Source of the DNA: Micavibrio sp. UBA6139
GTDB taxonomy: Bacteria > Pseudomonadota > Alphaproteobacteria > Micavibrionales > Micavibrionaceae
DNA: 64,000 nucleotides
Assembly: GCA_002423285.1 (NCBI GenBank)
Contig: DIVF01000059.1
Coordinates: forward strand, 8,109-72,108
Reading direction: 5' to 3'
The translations under genes and the position numbers were made by a program. Under the pieces are notes generated by a model. The model saw only the letters and a list, made by a program, of their open reading frames with translations. It ran no database searches and was not told the DNA's origin. This document shows positions 17,301 through 25,011 of the stretch, piece after piece (position 1 is the first letter of the stretch; each line of letters begins with the position of its first letter).

Positions 17301-17357
17301 GGTCGCTCAACTCCCTTAATATTCACCCGGACCATATCATTGTTAACCAAAAGAATC

Positions 17358-17387
17358 TTGACGAAAAACACCCAACTTTGTTATGTA
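17358..17387 (+). promoter_or_regulatory. Promoter for the leader peptide and GCS2 gene
   Basis: TTGACG (17358-17363), 17-18 base spacer, TTATGT/TATGTA (17381-17387). The predicted transcription start falls at or next to the ATG of the 17-codon leader (17395), so the leader would be translated from an almost leaderless RNA. Confidence 0.6.
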
Positions 17388-17394
17388 TAGGACT

Positions 17395-17448
17395 ATGAAA
17401 ACGCAGCACACGATCGCCGGATTATGGTGGCGGGCCTTATCAAAATAA
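17395..17448 (+). CDS. Putative 17-residue leader peptide with tandem Trp codons
   Basis: The reading frame encodes MKTQHTIAGLWWRALSK and stops with TAA. Two adjacent TGG codons at 17425-17430 resemble trp-operon leader peptides, in particular the rhizobial TrpL leader with its Trp run and following Arg. It lies right after a promoter and before paired hairpins and a T-rich tract. The oddity is that the next gene is a GCS2-family ligase and not trpE. It is short enough to be chance, but its position favours a real attenuator peptide. Confidence 0.5.
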   Translation: MKTQHTIAGLWWRALSK

Positions 17449-17535
17449 GGTTCCAAGCGATCCCATGACGTCTGCAAGTCATTCAAATATATAGCAGACG
17501 CTGCGCCGCCCGGAACCGTTAAGGACCGGGTTTCA
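17449..17535 (+). promoter_or_regulatory. Candidate transcription attenuator upstream of the GCS2 gene
   Basis: CGTCTGC (17469-17475) pairs with GCAGACG (17494-17500). A terminator-like hairpin CCCGG (17509-17513) with CCGGG (17526-17530) is followed by TTTCATTTT. GGTTCC right after the leader stop (17449-17454) is complementary to GGAACC (17512-17517), which overlaps the terminator's left arm and gives an alternative antiterminator pairing. This is the geometry of ribosome-mediated attenuation. The pairings were found by eye. Confidence 0.5.
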
Positions 17536-17558
17536 TTTTATAAAAAGGCGCTTGCATC

Positions 17559-18845
17559 ATGACCACCACCCCAAACACAGCAAAAATCGCGAAAGACCAA
17601 AGCACTCTGGTTACCGCCGCAGACATCTACACTGATTACGCCATCACCCAAAACGCCGCCATGGGTACCGAAGTTGAATATCTGGTCACGACCAAGGCGG
17701 GGCAGCTTATCTCCCCCGCCACGCACGAGGTTTTGAAAGCCGACTTCGCCGCCGCTGGAATTGCGGTGAGTGATGAACCGCTGGCCAGCATTTTTGAACT
17801 GAAAACCGGGGCGCAAACCGAAGCCGCCGCCATGATCGCGGAAATGGATTCTTTAAGCGCTAATTTCAACGCCCGTGTTAAAAAATCAGGCTTTGTGGTG
17901 CGACAGGCCGGATATCTGGGCCATATCACCCTGAATGACGCGATGGCGGCCCGCCTGCCATCTGAACGCGCCGATGGCCTGTTGGAACATTTTATTCAAA
18001 ATGGTCAAGAAATGTGCGCGCGCCAGCCGCTGATGACGACCTCCGTTCATCTCAGCCTGTCTTACGCTGATCTGGACCATGCCTATGAAATGTCAAAGGC
18101 TCTGATGGTCCTGACCCCTGTGCTGACAGCACTGTGTGAAAACACCGGCGGGTTCTTTGATGGCAAAGCATGTGATTTTAACCCTTCTGCCATGATCCGC
18201 CTCAGCCAGCGCGACGGGCGCGGCGGCCTGTCCCCGGTGATCTGTGCCGCCGAAGACGGTGAAGACCTGATCCGCCGCCAAGCCAGCCATTTGTATAATA
18301 CACCGATGATGATGCATCTGGACGCAACAGGGAGCATGCGCGTCACCAATGATGCGGGTCAGCACCCATCTTTACGCGACCTGCAAAATGTCGGCCTGAA
18401 CACTGCCAGCAATGCGATGCTAAGCGAAAGCATGCAGTATCACATGCTGAAACTGACCTCTCTGCGCAACAGCTTTGGCCAGATGACCGGAAAAAGACTG
18501 GAAGTGCGCATGGCCGATAACGGCCCGTTCCAGCATAATCTGATGGCCCGCATCGGTGAGACCATCGGCCTGAACGCGGATCTGCGCAACGATATCATTC
18601 GTGACCTGACGAAACGGGGCCTCAACCCCTTCACAACCGAGACAGCCCGCACCAGCGTTCAAGCCCTGAACAATGTCGCCACCCTACGCCACGGTGCCAT
18701 GAAAGTCCCCATGGGCAACAGCACAGTGGGCCACATCGCCGCACGTCTTTTAGATTTTCTGGATACAGGGTCCGATGATATTGCCTTGGCGCGCAGCACC
18801 TTAAAACAAGGCCCCGCACCAACACCAATCATCCTCAAGATGTAA
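17559..18845 (+). CDS. GCS2-family glutamate-cysteine ligase-like protein
   Basis: A 428-residue protein resembling carboxylate-amine ligases of the GCS2 family, which join glutamate to cysteine in glutathione or ergothioneine synthesis. Visible family features are the glutamate-binding MGTEVEYLV near residue 35, the central MTTSVHLSLSYADLD, then LTALCENTGGFFDGK and RDGRGGLSPVI. The exact substrate is uncertain. No partner gshB is in the window. It stands alone, with its own promoter and a possible Trp-codon attenuator, and ends at a palindromic repeat shared with the convergent ferredoxin reductase gene. Confidence 0.65.
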   Translation: MTTTPNTAKIAKDQSTLVTAADIYTDYAITQNAAMGTEVEYLVTTKAGQLISPATHEVLKADFAAAGIAVSDEPLASIFELKTGAQTEAAAMIAEMDSLSANFNARVKKSGFVVRQAGYLGHITLNDAMAARLPSERADGLLEHFIQNGQEMCARQPLMTTSVHLSLSYADLDHAYEMSKALMVLTPVLTALCENTGGFFDGKACDFNPSAMIRLSQRDGRGGLSPVICAAEDGEDLIRRQASHLYNTPMMMHLDATGSMRVTNDAGQHPSLRDLQNVGLNTASNAMLSESMQYHMLKLTSLRNSFGQMTGKRLEVRMADNGPFQHNLMARIGETIGLNADLRNDIIRDLTKRGLNPFTTETARTSVQALNNVATLRHGAMKVPMGNSTVGHIAARLLDFLDTGSDDIALARSTLKQGPAPTPIILKM

Positions 18846-18865
18846 GAAAAAGTAAGGGGTAGTTT

Positions 18866-18886
18866 GAAGGGGGCAACGCCCCCTTC
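18866..18886. repeat. Dispersed palindrome, copy a
   Basis: GAAGGGGGC, loop AAC, GCCCCCTTC. It lies between the convergent GCS2 gene and ferredoxin reductase gene and shares flanks (GTAGTTT before, GACCCTATTCTT after) with copy b at 20848. The extended flanks GGGT/ACCC can lengthen the stem. It probably serves as a bidirectional terminator. Confidence 0.85.
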
Positions 18887-18899
18887 GACCCTATTCTTC

Positions 18900-19931
18900 T
18901 TATTCCTTCACGCCCAACTTCGTCTGCAAATCGCTTGAGGACGTTGTGTATTGGAAGCGCAATTTCTTATCGGGATAGACGTAGCGGAAGGCTTGCTGCG
19001 CCATCAAGGCCCCTTCATGAAAACCGGACAGGATGAGTTTAAGTTTTCCGGGATAGGTGTTGATATCGCCGATGGAAAAAATCCCCGGTGTGGCAGTTTC
19101 AAATTTTTCGGTATCTACAGGGATCAGGTTTTCATGCAGGTTCAAACCGAAATCAGCGATGGGGCCGAGCTTCATGGTCAGGCCATAGAACGCCAGGAAC
19201 GTGTCGGCCTCCAGCGTGTAATCACCCTGTTCTTTTGATTGCATGGCGATGGTGTGCAACTGGTCGCCCTCACCATGCACGCCGGTGATATTGGCAATTT
19301 GCAGATCGACTTTACCTTCCGCGACCAGCGCCCGCATTTTATTGACGCTATCGGGGGCAGCGCGGAAATCATCACGGCGGTGAACAAGGGTCACGGATTT
19401 TGCAATCGGTTGCAAATTGAGCGTCCAGTCGAGCGCGGAATCCCCACCCCCGGCGATGACAATGCTTTTATCCCGGAACTGTTCCATCTTACGCACCGCG
19501 TAAAAGACAGATGTCCCTTCATAGGGTTCCAGGCCCGGAATGGCCGGTTTTTTAGGAACGAACGATCCGCCCCCGGCGGCAATGACCACAACCTTGGCAT
19601 CAATGACCGTGCCCATGTCTGTGGTCAGACGCCAGCCATCTTCGGTTTTTTCCAGCTTTTCAGCCATCTGGCCCAGATGAAAGGTCGGGTGGAATGGCTT
19701 GATTTGTTCCATCAGGGCATCGGTTAACCCCTGCCCCGTGACAATCGGCAGTGCCGGAATGTCGTAAATCGGCTTTTCCGGGTACAGTTCGGCGCATTGC
19801 CCGCCCGGTTTATCAAGAATATCAACAAGATGCGCCTTCATATCCAACAGGCCCAGTTCAAACACCGCGAACAGGCCGACAGGCCCCGCGCCGATAATCA
19901 CAACATCTGTTTTATGCGTCATGTCACTCAT
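18900..19931 (-). CDS. Ferredoxin-NADP reductase, thioredoxin-reductase-like type
   Basis: A 343-residue FAD enzyme that passes electrons between NADPH and ferredoxin. It has the FAD motif IIGAGPVGLFAVFELG, the substrate-side segment DKPGGQCAELYPEKPIYDIP, the NADP-binding IAGGGDSALDW followed by LVHRRDDFRA, and the second FAD motif GIFSIGDINTYPGK. It lacks the CxxC pair of thioredoxin reductases, as expected for this FNR class. Its natural partner could be the ferredoxin at 16146-16469. Confidence 0.93.
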   Translation of the reverse strand: MSDMTHKTDVVIIGAGPVGLFAVFELGLLDMKAHLVDILDKPGGQCAELYPEKPIYDIPALPIVTGQGLTDALMEQIKPFHPTFHLGQMAEKLEKTEDGWRLTTDMGTVIDAKVVVIAAGGGSFVPKKPAIPGLEPYEGTSVFYAVRKMEQFRDKSIVIAGGGDSALDWTLNLQPIAKSVTLVHRRDDFRAAPDSVNKMRALVAEGKVDLQIANITGVHGEGDQLHTIAMQSKEQGDYTLEADTFLAFYGLTMKLGPIADFGLNLHENLIPVDTEKFETATPGIFSIGDINTYPGKLKLILSGFHEGALMAQQAFRYVYPDKKLRFQYTTSSSDLQTKLGVKE

Positions 19932-20016
19932 GGTTATTTTTCATAATTTTGTTTACGGTTTCACCCCGAACATGTTACATATCTGAAGCGGAATTAAAGA
20001 AAAAGGGTGTTATGCG

Positions 20017-20820
20017 ATGGCGATGGTCCAAACCGAAACCTGTTCCAAGGCATTTGGCGGCACAGTTGAGCCATTAGGCTTCGATTTTCAGGTGGTGAAC
20101 AGCCCCACCCCTTACGTTGTCCTGCGCCTGCACGCGCAAAAAACAATGATCAGCGAAAACGGCGCGTTGATGAAAAAGACCCGCGCGATCACGTCTGAAA
20201 TGGCATTTGGCAATGGCGAAGAACAATCCTTAGGCGGTAAATTCATGAGCGCGATCAAACGCGCCGTTGCCGGTGAAAAATTCCTGACCCAGCATTTCAA
20301 AAACACCGCCAATATCGAACAAGACCTTGTCATTGCCGCCCCCCATCCAGGCCAGATCGTAGCCGTGGATTTGCACCAATGCGATCAGGAAATCATCTGC
20401 CAGCGCAGCGCTTTCCTCGCCGGCCCAGCGGGTACAGATATCGTCCCGCACGTAAAACTTAAAATCGGCTTCAACCTGTTTGGCCGCGAAGAATTCATTA
20501 TGCAGAAAATCAAGGGCGATGATGTTGTCTTCTTGAATGTCGGCGGCGGTATCTACGCCGATGATCTGGAAGAGGGCGAAGAAATTCAAATCGATACAGG
20601 CTGCCTTGTCGCCTGCACCAAGGATGTCAAAATCGACCTCGCCCGTTCCGGCAAAATCAGCTCCATGCTGCTGGGCGATGACGGGGCCGTCCTCGTCAAC
20701 TGCACCGGCCCGGGCCGTGTCTGGATGCAGCCAATGCCTTTCGCCCGCCAAGTAGCCGTCATCTCCCAAGAACAGGCCCGCCAAGGCAAACCAAGCGCTT
20801 TCAGCTCAGAAAAGCGCTAG
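20017..20820 (+). CDS. AIM24 family protein
   Basis: A 267-residue beta-rich protein of the AIM24/DUF124 family (TIGR00266-like), with a fold resembling the TRAP RNA-binding protein. Its function in bacteria is unknown. Diagnostic segments are the N-terminal VVLRLHAQKTMISENGALM, QHFKNTANIEQDLVIAAPHPGQ (in parts), and IYADDLEEGEEIQIDTGCLVA. It is divergent from the ferredoxin reductase gene and ends at palindrome copy b. Confidence 0.88.
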   Translation: MAMVQTETCSKAFGGTVEPLGFDFQVVNSPTPYVVLRLHAQKTMISENGALMKKTRAITSEMAFGNGEEQSLGGKFMSAIKRAVAGEKFLTQHFKNTANIEQDLVIAAPHPGQIVAVDLHQCDQEIICQRSAFLAGPAGTDIVPHVKLKIGFNLFGREEFIMQKIKGDDVVFLNVGGGIYADDLEEGEEIQIDTGCLVACTKDVKIDLARSGKISSMLLGDDGAVLVNCTGPGRVWMQPMPFARQVAVISQEQARQGKPSAFSSEKR

Positions 20821-20847
20821 AAACAAAGAAAAGTTAGGGGGTAGTTT

Positions 20848-20868
20848 GAAGGGGGCATTGCCCCCTTC
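20848..20868. repeat. Dispersed palindrome, copy b
   Basis: GAAGGGGGC, loop ATT, GCCCCCTTC, with the same flanks as copy a over about 40 bases (GTAGTTT and GACCCTATTCTT). It starts 28 bases after the AIM24 stop and probably terminates it before ctaA. Confidence 0.85.
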
Positions 20869-20919
20869 GACCCTATTCTTTTATCCCCCTTAATCTGGAC
20901 AAATCTTTCCTTCAGGCCT

Positions 20920-21927
20920 ATGACTTTTGTCATGACACAGAACAGAACAATTTCGAATTGGTTATTCCTTTGTGCGTTTATGGTTTTTGCCATGGCGGTG
21001 ATTGGGGCGATTACGCGCCTGACGGAATCGGGCTTATCGATTACGGAGTGGAAACCAATTTCCGGGGCGTTGCCGCCGTTGAATGAAGCCGCGTGGCTGC
21101 ACCAGTTTGAACTGTATAAAAACTCCCCCGAATTTGCAGCCAAGCATTTCTGGATGGAGCTTTCTGATTTCAAAAAGATTTTCTTTTGGGAATGGCTGCA
21201 CCGTTTATGGGGGCGCAGCATTGGGCTTGTTTATGCGCTGCCGCTGTTGTGGTTTGTCGTGCGCCGCCGTCTGCCGAAGGGATCGGGATGGAAATTTGCG
21301 GCCCTGCTGGCACTGGGCGGGTTACAAGGTTTTATCGGCTGGTTCATGGTGCAAAGCGGCCTTATTGACCGTCCATCGGTCAGCCATTTCCGTCTAGCGC
21401 TGCATCTGGGGATGGCGTTGGTGTTGTTTGCCGCGTTGATCTGGTTGGCATTGGATTTGCGCAACGGTGCGCCCGTTCATCCAAAGCCCCTGCCACGCTG
21501 CGCCGCATGGGGCTGGGGTGTTCTGGCCCTCATTTCGACCACCATTATCTGGGGCGCGTTTGTCGCCGGGTTGGATGCGGGGCTGATTTATAATGAATTT
21601 CCCAAAATGGGTGCGGGTCTGGTCCCAACCGATTTTGGCAATCCACTGACCAGTGCCGCCGGGGTGCAATTCGTTCACCGCTGGTTGGCGGTTGGCACCA
21701 TGCTTGCCGTTTTGGGCTATGCGTGGTTGATGCGCGGATCATCGAAACTGGTTCCGGCCTTGGCCGCGATGGTTCTGGTTCAGGTAGGCTTGGGGTTTGG
21801 TACATTGCTGACGCAGGTGAATTTGCATCTAGCCGCCAGCCATCAGGCGGGCGCGATCATTCTGCTGGGGTTGATGATGGCTCTGTTACAAGAACAACAC
21901 GTAATAAAGCGCACTTTAAAATCTTAA
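20920..21927 (+). CDS. ctaA: Heme A synthase (COX15/CtaA)
   Basis: A 335-residue membrane enzyme that oxidises the heme O methyl group to make heme A for cytochrome aa3-type oxidases. About eight membrane helices are visible. Heme-ligand histidines lie in WEWLHRLWGR, SHFRLALHLGMA, FVHRWLAVGTM and LAASHQAGAI. The N-terminal TRLTESGLSITEWKPISG is diagnostic of the alphaproteobacterial class. The ATG at 20920 is preceded by AGG; an ATG four codons later is possible. Its stop overlaps the convergent gene at 21924. Confidence 0.95.
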   Translation: MTFVMTQNRTISNWLFLCAFMVFAMAVIGAITRLTESGLSITEWKPISGALPPLNEAAWLHQFELYKNSPEFAAKHFWMELSDFKKIFFWEWLHRLWGRSIGLVYALPLLWFVVRRRLPKGSGWKFAALLALGGLQGFIGWFMVQSGLIDRPSVSHFRLALHLGMALVLFAALIWLALDLRNGAPVHPKPLPRCAAWGWGVLALISTTIIWGAFVAGLDAGLIYNEFPKMGAGLVPTDFGNPLTSAAGVQFVHRWLAVGTMLAVLGYAWLMRGSSKLVPALAAMVLVQVGLGFGTLLTQVNLHLAASHQAGAIILLGLMMALLQEQHVIKRTLKS

Positions 21928-22580
21928 GCCGGGGATGGTGCCGCCGCACGCCGGGCGCGCAGCAAGGACTGGCGCAGGCATTCTTCTGAGTCATGCAAAT
22001 GGCTGCGCATGTTGCCTGCCGCCTTTGGATCGACGCAGCACTGCATGCCATAGCCCTTTTGCGCAATCGCGGCGGAGAGTTTTTGCGTTACTTCCGGGTT
22101 CAGTGTTTTACCGCCGGGGTTATAAGCATAGAGCGTCGTCCAACCCTTTTGCGCCGCCAGTTCGGTGACCATTGCCATTTGCGCGGGGGTAAATTTACGG
22201 CCCGGAATATGGATGGAACGGCCATCATCGCGAATGCGTGTACCATCAGCGCAGCGAATCCAACCCTTGCCGCGCAGATCAATCGTCAGATCATCAACCG
22301 ATGCCATGGGCAGGCCATGGACCGGATCAAGCGGGGCCGCGCCGGGAACTGCTTGCGGGGCTGCCGCATCAGGATGACCCGCAACCGTTGCGCCTGATTT
22401 TTTATTATCTTCGGGATCGGTGCCAAGGGCAAAGCCCACCTTTTCGCGCGCAGCATCGGCCTCTTGTTCGGCATCGACGCGGGAAGCGTGTTCAGCGGCC
22501 AGAACAAAGGCAGGTTTTGGATCCGGTGTCTTTGCACCTTGATCTTTTACAGCTTCATCTTGGTTTTCGTTTATTGCCAT
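21924..22580 (-). CDS. Uncharacterised protein, Ala-rich N-terminus
   Basis: A 218-residue soluble protein. The first 90 residues are charged and Ala-rich. The C-terminal half has a compact domain (DDLTIDLRGKGWIRC, DDGRSIHIPGRKFTPAQ, AQKGWTTLYAYNPGG). This weakly recalls LPD7-type domains of relaxases, with a GW-containing helix after a strand; I would not assign it. It has four Cys. The ATG at 22580 has AGG upstream. It follows another unknown gene on the same strand after 66 bases. Confidence 0.75.
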   Translation of the reverse strand: MAINENQDEAVKDQGAKTPDPKPAFVLAAEHASRVDAEQEADAAREKVGFALGTDPEDNKKSGATVAGHPDAAAPQAVPGAAPLDPVHGLPMASVDDLTIDLRGKGWIRCADGTRIRDDGRSIHIPGRKFTPAQMAMVTELAAQKGWTTLYAYNPGGKTLNPEVTQKLSAAIAQKGYGMQCCVDPKAAGNMRSHLHDSEECLRQSLLRARRAAAPSPA

Positions 22581-22646
22581 GATGCACACCTATCAATTTA
22601 CCGACGCCAATTGATTAACCTGTTTATATGCAGGAATAATACACGA

Positions 22647-23882
22647 TCACATGCCGCCCGGTCCAAGATTTATTTGGTATTCGCGCTGGTAATTCAGCTC
22701 TGCCGCCGGGGCTTGGCGTTCCGGAGCAGCCGGGGCGATGGTGACATCCTTGGAATTTTCCTTTTGTTCCAAGCGTTTCTCATCCCATCCGGCCTGACGA
22801 TAGGGGCTGACCGTTAATAAATTCTGCGCTTCCAGACTGGAATAGATCATATTCATAGTCTGGACGAATTGGTTGATCGGGCCCGTTCCGGGGGTCCAGT
22901 TCATGCCCTGCGGGCCGTCTTGGTCTTGCTGTATCTGTTGCTGCTGTTCCAGCAAGTCGAGCATGTCCATACCGTTTGAGCGGGTAATAGCCGCACTGGA
23001 TTTATCAAATTCTTCGCGCGCGGTGTTGACCGCCATCGTTGCGGCAAGCCCGGTTGAGATGCGGCGCAGGGTAACATCTTCCGCGTTCTGACGTGCCTGT
23101 GCGGCTGTGACATCGGATTTTTGCACCCGGCTATTTTGTTCTTCCCGCTTTATGTCCTGCCGCTGGGCTTCGGCCTTTTTCGTTTCAGGCTTTGGCTTTT
23201 CCTGCTCGGCGGCGCGTTGCGGACCCCGCGCAACACCAGCCAGACCGGGCCCCCCGCCTGTTTGCGCGCGGGCGGCATTGGCGGCCATGGCTGTGGCAAT
23301 CGCAACACCGGCTGCGGCGGCAACGGTTTTCTTACGCGGCTGTTTTTCAGTGTCTTCGCCGTCTTGTTTCAACGCATCCAGATCGCGTTCATAGCCGGGA
23401 ATCATCATGCGTTCGACGAGGGAGAGTTTTTCATTCTCCCATGGCTTTTCCTGTCCACCCAAAATCATCATCAAAGGATCAATATCATCGGCATCGATAT
23501 CGGTGATTTCATCGCTGTCATAGGCAGATGTTTCTGCTGAAGCTTCGGCCTCCGCGTCTTCTTCAGCTTCGCCGGATTCTTCCAGGCCGATCAAGTCATC
23601 GCCCAGCGTCACATCAATGGCACCTTTATCCGCACCCTTGGCCTTTTTTCCTTTGCCCTTTACGCCCTTTTCTTTGCCACCCTTGGCAAGGGCGGCATTG
23701 GCGGCCATGGCCTGTTCGGGTTCGGGAACGTCGAGGGCCAGCGCAGCACGGTCGCCCTTGCCGTCACCCTCTTCGTCTTCATCATCTTCCTCAGAATCAT
23801 CATCCTCTGCCGCGTTCTCTGGCGAGAGCAGCAGATCATCATCGTCCGGCGGTGGGGGGCTATGGCCTTGATCGGGCATCAT
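22647..23882 (-). CDS. Large low-complexity acidic protein of unknown function
   Basis: A 411-residue protein. Residues 1-50 are extremely acidic (runs of D/E) and are followed by Lys/Gly-rich and again acidic segments. An Ala-rich hydrophobic stretch (TVAAAAGVAIATAMAANAARA) occurs near the middle, then Gln/Arg-rich helices. There is no signal peptide and no family that I recognise. The ATG at 23882 is preceded by GGAAG and AGG. It is likely cotranscribed with its unknown neighbours. Confidence 0.75.
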   Translation of the reverse strand: MMPDQGHSPPPPDDDDLLLSPENAAEDDDSEEDDEDEEGDGKGDRAALALDVPEPEQAMAANAALAKGGKEKGVKGKGKKAKGADKGAIDVTLGDDLIGLEESGEAEEDAEAEASAETSAYDSDEITDIDADDIDPLMMILGGQEKPWENEKLSLVERMMIPGYERDLDALKQDGEDTEKQPRKKTVAAAAGVAIATAMAANAARAQTGGGPGLAGVARGPQRAAEQEKPKPETKKAEAQRQDIKREEQNSRVQKSDVTAAQARQNAEDVTLRRISTGLAATMAVNTAREEFDKSSAAITRSNGMDMLDLLEQQQQIQQDQDGPQGMNWTPGTGPINQFVQTMNMIYSSLEAQNLLTVSPYRQAGWDEKRLEQKENSKDVTIAPAAPERQAPAAELNYQREYQINLGPGGM

Positions 23883-23978
23883 AACCTGACTTCCTTTCCC
23901 ATGCGGTTCCACAGGGAAACGCCCTGTTATTTAAAGCCTATTGTGCCATGAATTCCTTAAGAAACGCCAATAGCGCCC

Positions 23979-24626
23979 TTATTCGTTCTTGCTGAGTGTT
24001 TTTTTGGAACCGACAACATCACGCCCTGTGACGCTTTCGCTTTCCGACAACGGCCAGACCAAAAGCTTCATCTCGCTCAGCAATTTGCTGACGGCAGTAC
24101 GGGTTTTGTCCATGGATTTTTCCAGTGACGCACAAGCCTCTGGCGTCGTGACGATTTGTTTGTCGATTTCTTTATTGGCGTATTCACCGGCCTGCTGGAT
24201 CAGCTTCAGGTAATCATTGATTTCCTTTGGCTTGATATAGGTTTGTTCAGCAATGGCGCGGTTAATCATCGTTTCGTTTTGTTTGACGATTGGATCAACT
24301 TCGCTGGTCCATTTGGAAAATTCTGCGTCCAGATCGCCCTTCATATCGGGGTTTGCCTTACCGCACGCTTTTACGGCGGCATCAACATCACGACGAACCA
24401 ACATCACGGCGCGTGTCGCACCAAAACCTTCGCGCACATAATACAAATGTTTCAGCGCGTTCTTATCCAGCTTGTCACCCAGATCAGTGGTCGCCTTTTC
24501 AATTTTCGGCAGATATGGATTATCCAGACCCGGTGCAGTTTTTTCAGTGGCCGCCACAGCCGCCACCGCAGGCAACATCACACACAGCGCAACAGCAGGC
24601 ACCAGAACAGATCTGAATTTCATCAT
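23979..24626 (-). CDS. Secreted helical protein of unknown function
   Basis: A 215-residue protein with a Sec signal peptide (MMKFRSVLVPAVALCVML, cleavage near AVAATE). The mature part is almost entirely helical and charged, with two Cys that could pair. GGAG lies just upstream of the tandem ATG codons. I recognise no family. It is the first gene of a possible three-gene minus-strand group of unknown proteins. Confidence 0.78.
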   Translation of the reverse strand: MMKFRSVLVPAVALCVMLPAVAAVAATEKTAPGLDNPYLPKIEKATTDLGDKLDKNALKHLYYVREGFGATRAVMLVRRDVDAAVKACGKANPDMKGDLDAEFSKWTSEVDPIVKQNETMINRAIAEQTYIKPKEINDYLKLIQQAGEYANKEIDKQIVTTPEACASLEKSMDKTRTAVSKLLSEMKLLVWPLSESESVTGRDVVGSKKTLSKNE

Positions 24627-24704
24627 ATTTCTCCGCGTAGAATTTCATGTAACTGACGCCCAGAATAAAGCATCGAGAGCGACAATCCAGCAGGAAATAG
24701 CAGC

Positions 24705-24739
24705 AAAAAAATGGCCGCCGAGGGGGATCCTCGACGGCC
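24705..24739 (-). terminator. Intrinsic terminator of the candidate sRNA
   Basis: GGCCGCCGAGG (24713-24723) pairs with CCTCGACGGCC (24729-24739) with one mismatch. On the minus strand it is followed by A and seven T (24711-24705). Confidence 0.85.
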
Positions 24740-24900
24740 AAGGGGGACAATGTTCACCTGGTCATAACCGAACGACCTCTATTCTGCGGGGCAAAAGGCC
24801 ACCCGGCTCACAGATGAACAAACACGTAAAGGTGTTGAACAACCGGGGTGGTCTTAATGCACTTGGGTCCGCCCCCCGGCAGGACACCTTAAACCGTTAG
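24705..24900 (-). ncRNA. Candidate structured non-coding RNA of about 195 nt
   Basis: This stretch between rne and the secreted-protein gene has a TATAAT promoter just upstream on the minus strand and a strong intrinsic terminator at its end. It has no convincing ORF. The transcript folds well. AAGGTGT pairs with ACACCTT around an inner CCGGGG/CCCCGG stem. TGTTCATCTG pairs with CAGGTGAACA (one G-U), enclosing GGTC/GACC. The closed hairpins do not fit 6S, tmRNA, RNase P or SRP RNA as I know them, so I call it an orphan sRNA. Confidence 0.6.
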
Positions 24901-24906
24901 AATCTC

Positions 24907-24937
24907 ATTATATTGTTATTATGGTAAAGAATGTCAT
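24907..24937 (-). promoter_or_regulatory. Promoter of the candidate sRNA
   Basis: Minus-strand TATAAT (24912-24907) is a perfect -10 hexamer. ATGACA lies 19 bases upstream (24937-24932), a longer spacing than ideal. Transcription would start near 24900. Confidence 0.6.
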
Positions 24938-24958
24938 AACAAGGTCCAGCCCATGAAA

Positions 24959-24988
24959 ATGCCCCGCCAGATTTCTCAGGCGGGGCAT
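24959..24988 (-). terminator. Intrinsic terminator after rne
   Basis: ATGCCCCGCC, ten-base loop, GGCGGGGCAT, followed on the minus strand by TTTTC. It lies 24 bases beyond the rne stop. Confidence 0.8.
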
Positions 24989-25011
24989 AAATTCACTTTA
25001 AAACCAATGGG

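Noticed and set aside
24705..24900. Identification of the RNA between rne and the secreted-protein gene as 6S RNA
   Set aside because: The 5' and 3' ends do not form the long closing stem with a central bubble; the fold is a set of separate hairpins.
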